From: Megasphaera_A sueciensis
GTDB taxonomy: Bacteria; Bacillota; Negativicutes; Veillonellales; Megasphaeraceae
Direction: 5' to 3'
DNA: 64,000 nucleotides
Assembly (NCBI RefSeq): GCF_050219315.1
Contig: NZ_CP116939.1
Coordinates: forward strand, 2,232,001-2,296,000
Under the pieces are notes generated by a model, which did no database searches, was not told the DNA's origin, and saw only the letters and a list, made by a program, of their open reading frames with translations. Made by a program: the position numbers and the translations under genes. This document shows, piece by piece, positions 34,707-44,375 of this stretch (within the stretch, counting starts at the first letter, position 1; every line of letters begins with the position of its first letter).

Positions 34707-35066
34707 ATGATAGACATGTCGGAATTACTGTATGATGATGACCTTTCTACACATTACGCTGTTATTCATCTGATAGACAATGGATGGAAAGACGGCATAC
34801 AGGATATACAAGAACAAAAATTCTGCGTACAGGGTATTACCGTTCCTTCCTCTTCCGAAGACATTAAAATGGTTCCCGAAGGGGATAGGCGTTCCGGAAT
34901 GCGTACCTTCTTTGCGGATCTTCCATTGGCGGTGAGCAATACCATTACCACATCTGACATATGTTTGTATCATGGACTGCAATATAAAATTGTATACCTG
35001 TTTGACTGGTCGGACAATGGATTTTTTAAAGCTATCGGCACGCTGCAGGGAGATGTTTCCCCATGA
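34707..35066 (+). CDS. putative head-closure protein
   Basis: 119 residues, beta-rich, located where head-tail stoppers lie (between gpG-like and tail terminator genes). No clear motif; assigned by position. ATGA overlap with the next gene. Confidence 0.45.
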   Translation: MIDMSELLYDDDLSTHYAVIHLIDNGWKDGIQDIQEQKFCVQGITVPSSSEDIKMVPEGDRRSGMRTFFADLPLAVSNTITTSDICLYHGLQYKIVYLFDWSDNGFFKAIGTLQGDVSP

Positions 35067-35596
35067 TATACAAAGAACTGCAAACGCTGTTTCAACAATG
35101 CGCAAAATCGATTTTAACAAGCTTTATTACGGATCCGGATAAATTCATTCGGTATGAGTATCCAACGGAAGGCGCACCGGATTGGAACATCACGGATAAT
35201 ATTGTTTTTATCAATTCGCAAGAGCTTTCAGACGAATATGCAAGGTTACCGTTCACACGATACGTTAATCAAGATGACACGGTAATAGCAGAACGGGTAC
35301 GGACGCGGGTATGGAAAGTATTATTCACGTCTTATGGCCCTGATTCGTATGACATGAGTAATGCCTTGCGGGATGGTTTTATATCCGAAGCAATCACACG
35401 AAAAATGACACCATCCGGCGTATTTCTTATACCGAACTGGCCTAACTGCATTCAAGCAAACGAAATGTGGGCCGGAAGATGGTGGCAGCGGTGGGATTTA
35501 ACACTAAGTTTTAACGAAGAATATGTAACCACAGAAGATGTGGGACATATCGATCAAATACACATCAGATTTGATGGACAAAGGAGGACAAAATAA
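35063..35596 (+). CDS. tail terminator / neck protein
   Basis: 177 residues. 'FIRYEYPTEGAPDWNITDNIVFI' and 'FTSYGPDSYDMSNALRDGF' resemble the LIC_12616/gp12-like neck terminators preceding DUF3383 sheaths. Last base of the stop is the A of the sheath ATG. Confidence 0.6.
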   Translation: MIYKELQTLFQQCAKSILTSFITDPDKFIRYEYPTEGAPDWNITDNIVFINSQELSDEYARLPFTRYVNQDDTVIAERVRTRVWKVLFTSYGPDSYDMSNALRDGFISEAITRKMTPSGVFLIPNWPNCIQANEMWAGRWWQRWDLTLSFNEEYVTTEDVGHIDQIHIRFDGQRRTK

Positions 35597-37041
35597 TGGC
35601 AGTAACAACTTTAACGCTTGATGCAGTCGCAGATGTAGTCATCAACCTTTCTCCTACCTCGGCGACCAGAAAAGCGTTTAATTTAGCATTATTGATTGGT
35701 GCCATACCGGAAGCAGTAACAGATTTTGAAAATTCTCGTATCGTTCGTTATTCCGGTACGGATGATATGTTGGCTGCTGGATTTAAAACAACGGATGCCC
35801 TGTATAAAGCAGCAGTTCTTATTTTTGGCCAAGAAAAAGTACCGAAAGAAGTAGCGATTGGGAATGTAACCACGGTATCTGTTGCAGGAAGTATCGTGCA
35901 TACCATTACTACAAATGCGGCAACAGGGGATACGGTCACGATTGGCGGCGCAACACTTACCGCAGGAACCGGATTTGCTGTAGGAACGGACATACCCACT
36001 ACGGCGACCAATATTGCTACGGCATTGAATACAAATTCTACATTCAACGTAAAATATCATGCCGTAGCATCAGGAAATACGATTACCGTTACTGAAATTA
36101 CAGCAGGTGGAGGAAATACCCCTGCATCCGCAACGAAAACAGGAACGATTGTAATTACATCTGAAACGGCAACGACTTCCGTTATTCGTACAGAATATCC
36201 CGTAGAAACAGTACAGTCTTTACGTCAGCAGGACTGGGAATGGTATCTTGCTATTTATTGTGATTCCATCACAGACAGCGATATTTCCGCATGTTCTGCA
36301 TATGTACAGACAGCTACGCCAACATGCCAGTTCCTTTATACTACGTCCGAAGCGTCCGTGCTTACCGATTTAGGGATATTTAATGTTCTTAAAGGTCTGG
36401 AATATAAGCGCGTTATGGGACAGTATTCTACGCAGCATCCAAACGCTATTGCCGCAATCGCAGGATACGCCATGGGCGCTATGTCGGATACCATCAATAG
36501 CGCATATTCATTGGCCTATAAATCAGAAGTAGGCGTAAATACAGAAAATGCGAACGCCATATTCACCGAATCTAACGTAAGCAAAATCAAAGGATATAAC
36601 GGGAATGTTTATATCAACCGTGGTAATAACTATAACGTCTTTGAAGAAGGAAAGATGGCATACGGCCATTGGTTTGACGAAGTGATATTCCTTGACAAAA
36701 TGCAAAACGATGTACAAATGGCTATCATGGATGTATTTGTTAACAATCCAAAAGTAGCGCAGACGGAAAATGGCATGAATCAGCTGGAAGATGCTATCAA
36801 AGTCGTTCTTGATGATTATGTAAAAATTGGATTTGTGGCCCCTGGTGAATGGGATGGGGGAAATTTATTGAATCTGTCTAATGGCGATACCCTTCCCAGT
36901 GGATACTTAATTCAGCGTGAAACCATAGCAGGACAATCGCAGACAGATAGGGACAATCGTATTGCTCCGAATATTTATGCTTGTATTAAACTCGCCGGAG
37001 CTATCCATCATGCCGTTATTAATATCAATCCGAATCGATAA
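35596..37041 (+). CDS. contractile tail sheath protein (DUF3383)
   Basis: 481 residues. 'NLALLIGAIPEAV...IVRYSG' at the start and 'NGMNQLEDAIKVVLDDYVKIGFVAPGEW' with 'RIAPNIYACIKLAGAIHHAVI' at the end define the DUF3383 sheath. An inserted Thr/Ala-rich beta domain occupies about residues 95-195 ('TGDTVTIGGATLTAGTGF'). Shows that the phage has a contractile tail. Confidence 0.88.
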   Translation: MAVTTLTLDAVADVVINLSPTSATRKAFNLALLIGAIPEAVTDFENSRIVRYSGTDDMLAAGFKTTDALYKAAVLIFGQEKVPKEVAIGNVTTVSVAGSIVHTITTNAATGDTVTIGGATLTAGTGFAVGTDIPTTATNIATALNTNSTFNVKYHAVASGNTITVTEITAGGGNTPASATKTGTIVITSETATTSVIRTEYPVETVQSLRQQDWEWYLAIYCDSITDSDISACSAYVQTATPTCQFLYTTSEASVLTDLGIFNVLKGLEYKRVMGQYSTQHPNAIAAIAGYAMGAMSDTINSAYSLAYKSEVGVNTENANAIFTESNVSKIKGYNGNVYINRGNNYNVFEEGKMAYGHWFDEVIFLDKMQNDVQMAIMDVFVNNPKVAQTENGMNQLEDAIKVVLDDYVKIGFVAPGEWDGGNLLNLSNGDTLPSGYLIQRETIAGQSQTDRDNRIAPNIYACIKLAGAIHHAVININPNR

Positions 37042-37056
37042 AAGGAGGAAAAATAA

Positions 37057-37494
37057 ATGTCAGTATCGACGTATAGTTTTAAAGATGTTGTAGCAACCAT
37101 TTCCCATCCCTCCTACGGATCGTATTCTATTCAAGGAGAAGGCGTGGGAGAAATATTGATCGCTAAATCTACAGAACGTACCGCAACGGATATCGCCGCG
37201 GATGGCTCTGTTATGATTAGCAAGGTGGAAGGAAATAATGGAATAGTCACGATTCAAGCACAGCAGACAAGCGGCCTTCATAAGTTCCTTCAAGGAATGT
37301 TTAATTATCTTGTGAATGCAGATAGCAGCGAATGGGCGCAAATCAGCATGACAGTAAAATCAACAAATATGGGTAAGACGCATTATTGTTCTTATGGTGC
37401 GTTCCAAAAGGAATCAGATAATCCATATCAAACGCAAGGTCAAAAAGTATCTTGGGCTCTCCCGTTTGCAGATATCCAAAATATTGCCGCATAA
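37057..37494 (+). CDS. tail tube protein (DUF3277)
   Basis: 145 residues. 'YSFKDVVATISHPSYG', 'MISKVEGNNGIVTIQAQQTSGLHKFL' and 'GAFQKESDNPY' are the DUF3277 tube pattern. Follows the sheath, AAGGAGG start. Confidence 0.88.
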   Translation: MSVSTYSFKDVVATISHPSYGSYSIQGEGVGEILIAKSTERTATDIAADGSVMISKVEGNNGIVTIQAQQTSGLHKFLQGMFNYLVNADSSEWAQISMTVKSTNMGKTHYCSYGAFQKESDNPYQTQGQKVSWALPFADIQNIAA

Positions 37495-37510
37495 GTAAGG
37501 AGTTTTATAT

Positions 37511-37978
37511 ATGAGTAAACAATCTGAAAATACAAAAATAATCACCGTCAAGGGACGGAAATTTGTTATATCCAAACTGGATGCATTCACCGGAAGCTAT
37601 CTTTTGTTTTTTATTTTAGAAAAATTCATGCCGTCCGGCATGGAAGCACAGCTAGGAGAAGAAATAACGTCCAAACTTCCCTCTAACCGCCAGATGATGA
37701 CAAAAAAAGAATTTATGTCTATTCAACGGGACTGCCTTTCCGCGGTAAGTGAAATATTACCTTCCGGTACGTTTCCGCTGTTCAATGATAATGGTTCGTG
37801 GCGTGTCGCAGAAACAGAGCATGACACATTCTTAGTCATGATCCTTACGGTTCAGTCACTGATGTTTAATGTGATTGATTTTTTCTCCGAAGATGGCCTC
37901 AAGGAATTGAAAGAAACATTTCAGGGTTCCTTGCTGTCCAGTCTTCCAATGTTTCATCATTCCTCTACGCCCCAGTAA
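37511..37978 (+). CDS. tail assembly chaperone (G-like)
   Basis: 155 residues between tube and tape measure genes. 'KGRKFVISKLDAFTGSYLLFFILEKFMPSG' opens it. The gene carries UUUUUUC in phase at 37879, and the -1 frame is open from there to the start of the tape measure gene, as in lambda G/GT. Confidence 0.75.
   Translation: MSKQSENTKIITVKGRKFVISKLDAFTGSYLLFFILEKFMPSGMEAQLGEEITSKLPSNRQMMTKKEFMSIQRDCLSAVSEILPSGTFPLFNDNGSWRVAETEHDTFLVMILTVQSLMFNVIDFFSEDGLKELKETFQGSLLSSLPMFHHSSTPQ
37879..37885 (+). promoter_or_regulatory. -1 ribosomal slippery heptamer
   Basis: T TTT TTC in the correct phase (codons TTT-TTC of the chaperone), of the classical X XXY YYZ kind, and positioned at the first base where the -1 frame is open. 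Confidence 0.55.
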
Positions 37979-38124
37979 CAGAAGGCATGTGGAAGCAGCA
38001 TGAGGTATGGGATGGTACATATACGCTTAGCGACCTTCTCGACGCTCATGAAATGATTATGGTCAAGAATGAAAACAAACGTAGGGCAGAAGACTATAGA
38101 CGCAGAATGGAGGAATTACAATGA
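37879..38124 (+). CDS. -1 frame extension of the tail chaperone (GT-like)
   Basis: The -1 frame opens right after TGA at 37876 and runs 81 codons to TGA at 38122, overlapping the tape measure ATG. Its last 55 codons ('FLYAPVTEGMWKQHEVWDG', 'TYTLSDLLDAHEMI', 'KNENKRRAEDYRRRMEEL') are clearly protein-like and lie beyond the chaperone stop. Made by frameshifting at TTTTTTC (37879-37885) or by a later slip or re-initiation. Confidence 0.6.
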   Translation, partial: FFLRRWPQGIERNISGFLAVQSSNVSSFLYAPVTEGMWKQHEVWDGTYTLSDLLDAHEMIMVKNENKRRAEDYRRRMEELQ

Positions 38125-41100
38125 TATCCGAGGTCATTCAAGAATATCTGGTTAAGTTAGGCGCAGATATCGACAAGCAGCAATTCAATAATTTAGACAG
38201 ACAATTAAATGACACGGATAAAAAAGTTGCTTCTACGACTGGGTCTATGTCCAACAGCTTTGAAAAGTCCGGCGCGGCAATCGTAAAGACGACTGCCAAA
38301 ACCGGAAAAGAAGTCATCACCACCACGAAAGATGTAGGTATGACAATGGTACACGTTACGGAAGATGTGGTAAGCATGTTCATGAAAGCTTCCGTAACGC
38401 TGGGTACCATTTTTGCAAGCGTATCTATGGCATCCGCTAAGATGATGAAGTCCATTACGGATCAAGATTTGCAAATGCAAACGTTTGCTAATCGTATGAT
38501 GATGACAAAAGAAGCGGCGTGGCAGATGAAGAAGGCGACAGATGCGTTAGGTGCTTCTGTTGGCGATATTATCATCAATCCGGAATTAATGGAACGGTAC
38601 AAGGCATTAGTAGATGATTCTCATAAAATGATGCCAAGTGGGGACTTTGAGACGGCCATGAAAGGATTTCGTGATTTAACGTTTGAAGTGACGCGTTTTC
38701 GTCAAGAAGTAAGTTTTGGTATGCAGTGGACAGCATACTATATCATCAAAGGATTGGTAGGGCCGTTAGATGCGGCAAAAATAAAAGCTAAAGGATTCAA
38801 TGATTACATCATTTCCAACATGCAGCAGATAGCACAGAGAATAGCCAACGCTATTATTTACGTCGTACATGTTGTAGAAGAATTCTGGTCTATGGTTAAA
38901 CAGGTGAAGGCTACCTTGTGGGATTTTTGGGAATCATTTCCTTCCGGCGTGAAAATGGCCATAGAGGCATTAGGATCGCTATGGATTGTTTTCAGGGCCT
39001 CCCCGATTGAGAAAATGGTAGCGTTATTCGGGTTATTGTTCCATGCCGCCAATGGTGGCAGTATGGATGATTTAAAGGGTACTATCAATGGCATAAAGAA
39101 TACCGTTGTTGATATGGTTCATGTAGTAGAACCCTATATTACCGCATTTGTCAATGTGCTAACGTGGGGAGCAGAAAAGGTGATTCAGTTATTCTTTGCA
39201 CTTCTTCCCATCATAGAAAAATTAGGTTCTGCGGTTATATGGCTTGTCGATAAATTTATGGAATTTGTGGATGGAGTAATGCCGGATATAACATCTGGAT
39301 TAAGTAAATTATCTCAATCCATATCAGATGTAATTCGTTACGTAGAATCATTAATCAGCACCATAAAACAGTCTGAAGAGTTTAAAGATTTCATGATATT
39401 AGTAGATAGTCTTTGGTTTGCTTTTAAACATTTGGCATCCGGAGTAATTTCCTACGTTTCAAATGGAATAAAAAACTTTATGGATGGGATGAAAAATACG
39501 GGTGATGGTATATCATTCCGCAATATGCTTCACAGCCTTTGGAAGATATTTATTCAATTAGGACATGCTATTTCTTATGTTATCAATATGGTGGCAGGGT
39601 GGCTTGATGAATTATCACGTTCTCCAGAAGTAATAGAATTTATGCGATCCGTAGGAGAACTGGCACGCGCTGTAATGGATTTATTTGTATCTATCATGCG
39701 CCTAATATCTATTGCATTTCCTTCTCTATTCAAAGGGCTGAATAACAGAAAGCCGACCAATTCATTTACCTATGCATTACGAGGAATCGCGAATATACTA
39801 ACATATATCACAAAGGCAATTACATTTTTAATCAAAAAATTAACAGAATTATTTGATACGGTATCAAAAAACCATAAATTTGTTGAATTTTGGAAAGAAG
39901 TAGGAAAAATAATGGGAGATATATTTGGCATAACCGGTCAAGTATTACACCGTATTGGATTGCTAGCGCAAGCCATTAAAGAACTCCTTAATAAAAACTA
40001 TATAAAGGCTTATAATCTTGCCAAAGCTGCTTTTTCTACAGATGGCACACCTTCCGGACTTCCCATGGAAGCGCAGCAATACGAAGGGGCTATTCAAAAG
40101 TACTCCAAAGAGCAGGGCGTTGATCCTAACTTATTACGTGCTGTCATTAAGAACGAAAGCAATTTCGATCAATCAGTCATATCTCCTGCCGGAGCCATCG
40201 GATTAAGCCAATTAATGCCGGGTACTGCCTCCGAATTGGGAGTAAATCCCTACGATGCAGATGATAATATCCGTGGCGGTGCCATGTATCTACGGAAGAT
40301 GTTAGATGCTGCAGGGGGCGACGAAACATTAGCCATACAGATGTACAATGCAGGACCTGGTAATCCGGGTGGCGCAGACATGGCATATGTAGACCGTGTT
40401 ATGTCTGATCGTATCGGATGGGCGCAGCAGATTGGCATATCTCGTACAAGCTCATCTGATATCCCACAACAAGGCGGCGTTGATTTAGCAGATGTTAATC
40501 CTAAATTATTACAATATACCGATTCTTTTATTTCTGATTTACGAGCCGAAGGATATGATGCAGTGGTATCCAGTGGGTACCGTTCTCCTGAACACAGCTT
40601 AGCTATTGGCGGGTATGCAGATGATCCACACACGCAGGGACGGGCCATTGATTTTGTAATTAACGGTAATTACAATCCGGATGATATTGTGGCTGCCGCC
40701 GCTGCTCGTGGGCTATCTCTAACGTATCATGATGCAGGAAGCGGCTATCATTTCCATACGCAGTTAGCTTCTGGCGATCCGGATGACGTTTCACCGGGAG
40801 GAATAGGAAATGGCGGTGGTGATACTGGCGTTGGAATGCCCTCTATGGGACAAATGGTAAATTCCGGTAGAAAAGGGTTAGGAGTATTAACGCAAGCCGC
40901 TATGGGCGTTTTACAGGAATTATGCGCGCAAGTAGATCCAACTGTATTAAGCAGTGTGATGGCCGGAAATACCAATTCTTATGGCGGTTCGTCTATTACA
41001 ATACAAGTCGGGGATATATATGTCACGAAATCTAATGCCTCGGCAGATGATGTAAAAGAAGCCGTGTTAGGTACTATGGAAGAACGGGCAAGATACTTTC

Positions 41101-41141
41101 TGGAAAGTCGCACATTAAGCGGTTCTCCGGAATTAAAGTAA
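38121..41141 (+). CDS. tape measure protein with transglycosylase and peptidase domains
   Basis: 1006 residues. The first 650 are helical with amphipathic and membrane-like repeats, typical of tape measures. An SLT lytic transglycosylase domain follows (about 650-745: 'AVIKNESNFDQSVISPAGAIGLSQLMPGTA', catalytic Glu near 677), then an M15 D-Ala-D-Ala peptidase-like domain (about 785-890: 'SSGYRSPEHSL', 'HTQGRAIDFVI', 'GYHFHTQ'). It sets tail length and opens the host wall during DNA entry. Confidence 0.88.
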   Translation: MISEVIQEYLVKLGADIDKQQFNNLDRQLNDTDKKVASTTGSMSNSFEKSGAAIVKTTAKTGKEVITTTKDVGMTMVHVTEDVVSMFMKASVTLGTIFASVSMASAKMMKSITDQDLQMQTFANRMMMTKEAAWQMKKATDALGASVGDIIINPELMERYKALVDDSHKMMPSGDFETAMKGFRDLTFEVTRFRQEVSFGMQWTAYYIIKGLVGPLDAAKIKAKGFNDYIISNMQQIAQRIANAIIYVVHVVEEFWSMVKQVKATLWDFWESFPSGVKMAIEALGSLWIVFRASPIEKMVALFGLLFHAANGGSMDDLKGTINGIKNTVVDMVHVVEPYITAFVNVLTWGAEKVIQLFFALLPIIEKLGSAVIWLVDKFMEFVDGVMPDITSGLSKLSQSISDVIRYVESLISTIKQSEEFKDFMILVDSLWFAFKHLASGVISYVSNGIKNFMDGMKNTGDGISFRNMLHSLWKIFIQLGHAISYVINMVAGWLDELSRSPEVIEFMRSVGELARAVMDLFVSIMRLISIAFPSLFKGLNNRKPTNSFTYALRGIANILTYITKAITFLIKKLTELFDTVSKNHKFVEFWKEVGKIMGDIFGITGQVLHRIGLLAQAIKELLNKNYIKAYNLAKAAFSTDGTPSGLPMEAQQYEGAIQKYSKEQGVDPNLLRAVIKNESNFDQSVISPAGAIGLSQLMPGTASELGVNPYDADDNIRGGAMYLRKMLDAAGGDETLAIQMYNAGPGNPGGADMAYVDRVMSDRIGWAQQIGISRTSSSDIPQQGGVDLADVNPKLLQYTDSFISDLRAEGYDAVVSSGYRSPEHSLAIGGYADDPHTQGRAIDFVINGNYNPDDIVAAAAARGLSLTYHDAGSGYHFHTQLASGDPDDVSPGGIGNGGGDTGVGMPSMGQMVNSGRKGLGVLTQAAMGVLQELCAQVDPTVLSSVMAGNTNSYGGSSITIQVGDIYVTKSNASADDVKEAVLGTMEERARYFLESRTLSGSPELK

Positions 41142-41154
41142 AGGAAGTGATACG

Positions 41155-41961
41155 ATGGGCGTTATATCAGGCCTTACCATTAGCAGTATTAACAACTTAT
41201 CGGAATGGACAAAGAATTATGAAGCCACGGGATCACTTCCCTCGTGGCTTGATTTTTCTACTACGCTCGGAAAACTAACGGGAAATTATAAATTGGCCGA
41301 TTTAACCGTCGGCTATAGCAGTTGGTATAAGATGTTGTTTAAAACCCCTAAATGGCCTATTGGTGGGGTATATTTTGACGGAATCATGCGTACGGAACAC
41401 GCAAGCCGTATACGGGCTACACAATATCCTGTACAGACGGGCGTTGTCATGACAGACCATGCCGTGATTATGCCTGCTGAAGTAACGGTAGAAATTATGA
41501 TGACAGATTGTACCAATTCAGCCTATTTCTCCGGAGATACGAACACGGAAATAATATACGAAGCGTTGAAATTGGTCAATATGTACAGCAATATCGTAGA
41601 ACAAAAACCAAACAACGTCATTCCAACGGGGGACGGCCGTTCTGCACTGGTATGGACTACATTAAAGGCGATGCAGCAATCACGGGTTCCTATTACGGTA
41701 GAAACGAGACTACAGACGTATAAGAACATGATTATTGAGGAAATGTCGGCCCCAGATGACAATAAAACGTATCATGCGTTAAAATGCACGCTGCATCTAA
41801 AAGAAATCATCATGTCTGGTGTAGCGGAAACACAGACAAGCGCAAGAGCAGCTACTACTACGGCAGCTTCTACAGGAGGAACCTCGCAGGCAACTTCTGC
41901 GGCAAGCAATGCGAATGCAATGGCTGCTATTAATGCGCAGAATAATATAGGAACATCGTAA
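41155..41961 (+). CDS. baseplate / distal tail protein
   Basis: 268 residues. Beta-rich middle ('HASRIRATQYPVQTGVVMTDHAVIMPAEVTVEIMMTD') fits the Dit-like or circularisation-type baseplate proteins that follow tape measures in Pam3-like phages. The C-terminus is Ala/Thr/Ser-rich and disordered. Confidence 0.6.
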   Translation: MGVISGLTISSINNLSEWTKNYEATGSLPSWLDFSTTLGKLTGNYKLADLTVGYSSWYKMLFKTPKWPIGGVYFDGIMRTEHASRIRATQYPVQTGVVMTDHAVIMPAEVTVEIMMTDCTNSAYFSGDTNTEIIYEALKLVNMYSNIVEQKPNNVIPTGDGRSALVWTTLKAMQQSRVPITVETRLQTYKNMIIEEMSAPDDNKTYHALKCTLHLKEIIMSGVAETQTSARAATTTAASTGGTSQATSAASNANAMAAINAQNNIGTS

Positions 41962-41974
41962 AAAGGAGACTGCT

Positions 41975-42310
41975 ATGTTATCTATCATTCCGCTGCAGGC
42001 GGTACCAAACAAAACATTTTACGTGACGGGATATGTAGATAATTCCAATATCATTCTACAGCTTACGCTTAGTTATAACGAATTGGAAGAATGTTGGATG
42101 ATGGATATTGCAGATTCCGAAGGAAGTTCTATTTTAAGCGCCATCCCTCTTATCCCGGCACAAAATATATTAGAACAATACGCGTATTTAGGAATTGGTT
42201 CCATGTATCTTGTACCCAAGCAGACCGTAAAAGAAGAATGGCCATCCTACACTACGCTTACTTCCGATTGGTTCCTTGTATGGGGAGACACGAACGGAGA
42301 TGATGTATAA
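41975..42310 (+). CDS. baseplate plug protein (Pam3 gp18-like)
   Basis: 111 residues. 'IPLQAVPNKTFYVTG', 'ILQLTLSYNELEECWMMDIAD' and 'ILEQYAYLGIGSMYLVP' match the small baseplate plug family. Shares a base with the next start. Confidence 0.65.
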   Translation: MLSIIPLQAVPNKTFYVTGYVDNSNIILQLTLSYNELEECWMMDIADSEGSSILSAIPLIPAQNILEQYAYLGIGSMYLVPKQTVKEEWPSYTTLTSDWFLVWGDTNGDDV

Positions 42311-43413
42311 TGGCGGATACTCCGGAAGGGATTGTTGATGTATCAGGACAGGATAAAAACAATATCGATTCAAATAAAACACAGACATTAAGTAATACAT
42401 CAGGATTTACGGCCCCTGCACAATATCTACGGAAATGGCAGATATTAATCATCAAACCGGCATATACAAAAGATGCCAACGGAAATTATACGGTTCGTGA
42501 TAAACAGCACGACCACGCATTAGATGTTTCCCATCTTCGATGTGTATTCAAGACGCAGCAGACAACAGGGACGGCGGTTACGATCGGTACACTGGTTGTC
42601 TATAATATGAACGCATCTACCGAAGGGGACGTAATACGGGAAGGATTCCAAGTTATCATTCAGGCAGGATATCAGACCGGACAATACGGGGAAATCATCA
42701 CGGGTGACATTGTTCAAGTCATCCGCAATCGAGAAAACGGCATTGATTACCGTCTTGAAATATTATTTCTTAAAGGAACTTTAAACTTTGATACAAATTA
42801 TGTTCGGGCTACGATAGCGGCAGGAGCTACGCCGCGGGATATTATCACACAGATCGCTAAGACAGCAACCAACCCCATTGAAATAAATAAAATCAATAGT
42901 TCTATTCCTGATACACCGTTGCCACGGGGAAAAGTAATATATGGGACGGTAGGGAAATATTATCGTGATATCGCGGTTATGCATGATGCGGTATATTATA
43001 TGGACGACAACAATCAATTGTTATTCTATAAAAATTCGGATGAGATACCGCAAAGCAAAGAATTGGTATTAACTCCGGCAACGGGATTAGTCGGTACCCC
43101 TTCGTATTCCGATAACGGCATTCAAATAAGCATGCTTATGGACGCCCGCGTAAAGTTAGGAACGATGATAAAAATAGATAATAGCATTATCCAAGAACAG
43201 TTGATTAGTATCAACGCTACAACGGGAATGGGACAAAATCAGCTGTCCCAGAAAACGCAATTCGATGAAGACGGCGAATACCAGGTGTTTTCTGTGCAGC
43301 ATGAAGGGGATACCTACGGTAATGAGTGGTATACAAAAGTGGTGGGTATAAGTAGACACGGACGAACCGGCTTATTGGTACCCATGACAAGCATTCAGTC
43401 TACAACGAGGTAA
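42310..43413 (+). CDS. baseplate hub protein
   Basis: 367 residues. 'LVVYNMNASTEGDVIREGFQVIIQAGYQTGQYGEIITGDIVQV' is the gp27/gpD-like hub core. It should form the trimeric hub carrying the spike encoded next. Confidence 0.72.
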   Translation: MADTPEGIVDVSGQDKNNIDSNKTQTLSNTSGFTAPAQYLRKWQILIIKPAYTKDANGNYTVRDKQHDHALDVSHLRCVFKTQQTTGTAVTIGTLVVYNMNASTEGDVIREGFQVIIQAGYQTGQYGEIITGDIVQVIRNRENGIDYRLEILFLKGTLNFDTNYVRATIAAGATPRDIITQIAKTATNPIEINKINSSIPDTPLPRGKVIYGTVGKYYRDIAVMHDAVYYMDDNNQLLFYKNSDEIPQSKELVLTPATGLVGTPSYSDNGIQISMLMDARVKLGTMIKIDNSIIQEQLISINATTGMGQNQLSQKTQFDEDGEYQVFSVQHEGDTYGNEWYTKVVGISRHGRTGLLVPMTSIQSTTR

Positions 43414-43419
43414 ATATAT

Positions 43420-44016
43420 ATGGAACATGGAAACGAAAGAACATTAGATGGAATAGAGAATAAAAGACGTGCGCTGGAAAGCTTAGGTATAGGGATGCGG
43501 GTAGCGATGCCGGGAATTATACAGTCCGTAGATTACGAAAAACAGACTTGCACCGTACAACCGGCTATTCGGGAAATGCTGAATCAAGAAGGAAATATTG
43601 TCCATGATACATTGCCTTTATTAGTAGACGTTCCCTTCTTTGTTTATTCTGGTGGCGGCTATTGCTTGACACTACCAGTATCAGAAAATGATGAATGCCT
43701 TGTCGTGTTTGGTGACGAATGCATCGATGGATGGTGGCAAAATGGTGGTGTGCAGAATCAAGTAGAACGGAGACGTCATGATTTATCAGATGGGTTTGCC
43801 ATTGTGGGGTTCCGAAGTCAACAAAAAAAGTTATCTAATTATTCGGGAAACACTGCGCAGATTCGCACAGAATCCGGCAGCTCGTATATAGAGATTTCAG
43901 ATAGTGGAATAAATATAATGAGCAGTAATACTACGATAGACGGCGTTAGTTTTAAAGGTCACATGCATAGTGGAGTTGAATCCGGAGGAAGCAATACGGG
44001 AGGCGTTGTCATATGA
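43420..44016 (+). CDS. Gp138-type membrane-puncturing spike
   Basis: 198 residues. N-terminal OB-fold ('MPGIIQSVDYEKQTCTVQPAIRE', 'GDECLVVF' like 'ENDECLVVFGDECIDGWWQNGG') of the Gp138_N family, then a short beta-helix and a histidine-containing tip ('GHMHSG') where an iron ion usually sits. Confidence 0.82.
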   Translation: MEHGNERTLDGIENKRRALESLGIGMRVAMPGIIQSVDYEKQTCTVQPAIREMLNQEGNIVHDTLPLLVDVPFFVYSGGGYCLTLPVSENDECLVVFGDECIDGWWQNGGVQNQVERRRHDLSDGFAIVGFRSQQKKLSNYSGNTAQIRTESGSSYIEISDSGINIMSSNTTIDGVSFKGHMHSGVESGGSNTGGVVI

Positions 44017-44363
44017 TGTATCGTAGATTAGACAGTAACGGCGATTACGTGTTCGGCGGCAATGCCAATGATTTTCTATCCGGCACAATTGCTGTAGCGC
44101 AGGCAATACGAACACGTTTACGGTTATTAAAAAACGAATGGTGGGAGGATCTGGAAGGAGGCCTTCCGCTATTCGATAAGATACTGGGATACAATTCACA
44201 GGAAAGTGCTAAAAAACAAATAATAGACCGAATTTTAGGGACAACCGGGGTAACGTCTATTGTTACCAGCGATTTTTCCTATGATGCGGATACCAGAACT
44301 ATTACCATAGAGGCTATTGTCGATACAGAATACGGCAATACCTCTTTTTCATATACGATGTAA
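44013..44363 (+). CDS. baseplate wedge protein (gp25-like)
   Basis: 116 residues. 'AVAQAIRTRLRLLKNEWWEDLEGGLPLFDKILG' is the gp25/lysozyme-like wedge pattern. ATGA overlap with the spike gene. Confidence 0.78.
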   Translation: MMYRRLDSNGDYVFGGNANDFLSGTIAVAQAIRTRLRLLKNEWWEDLEGGLPLFDKILGYNSQESAKKQIIDRILGTTGVTSIVTSDFSYDADTRTITIEAIVDTEYGNTSFSYTM

Positions 44364-44375
44364 GGAGGGGTTACG

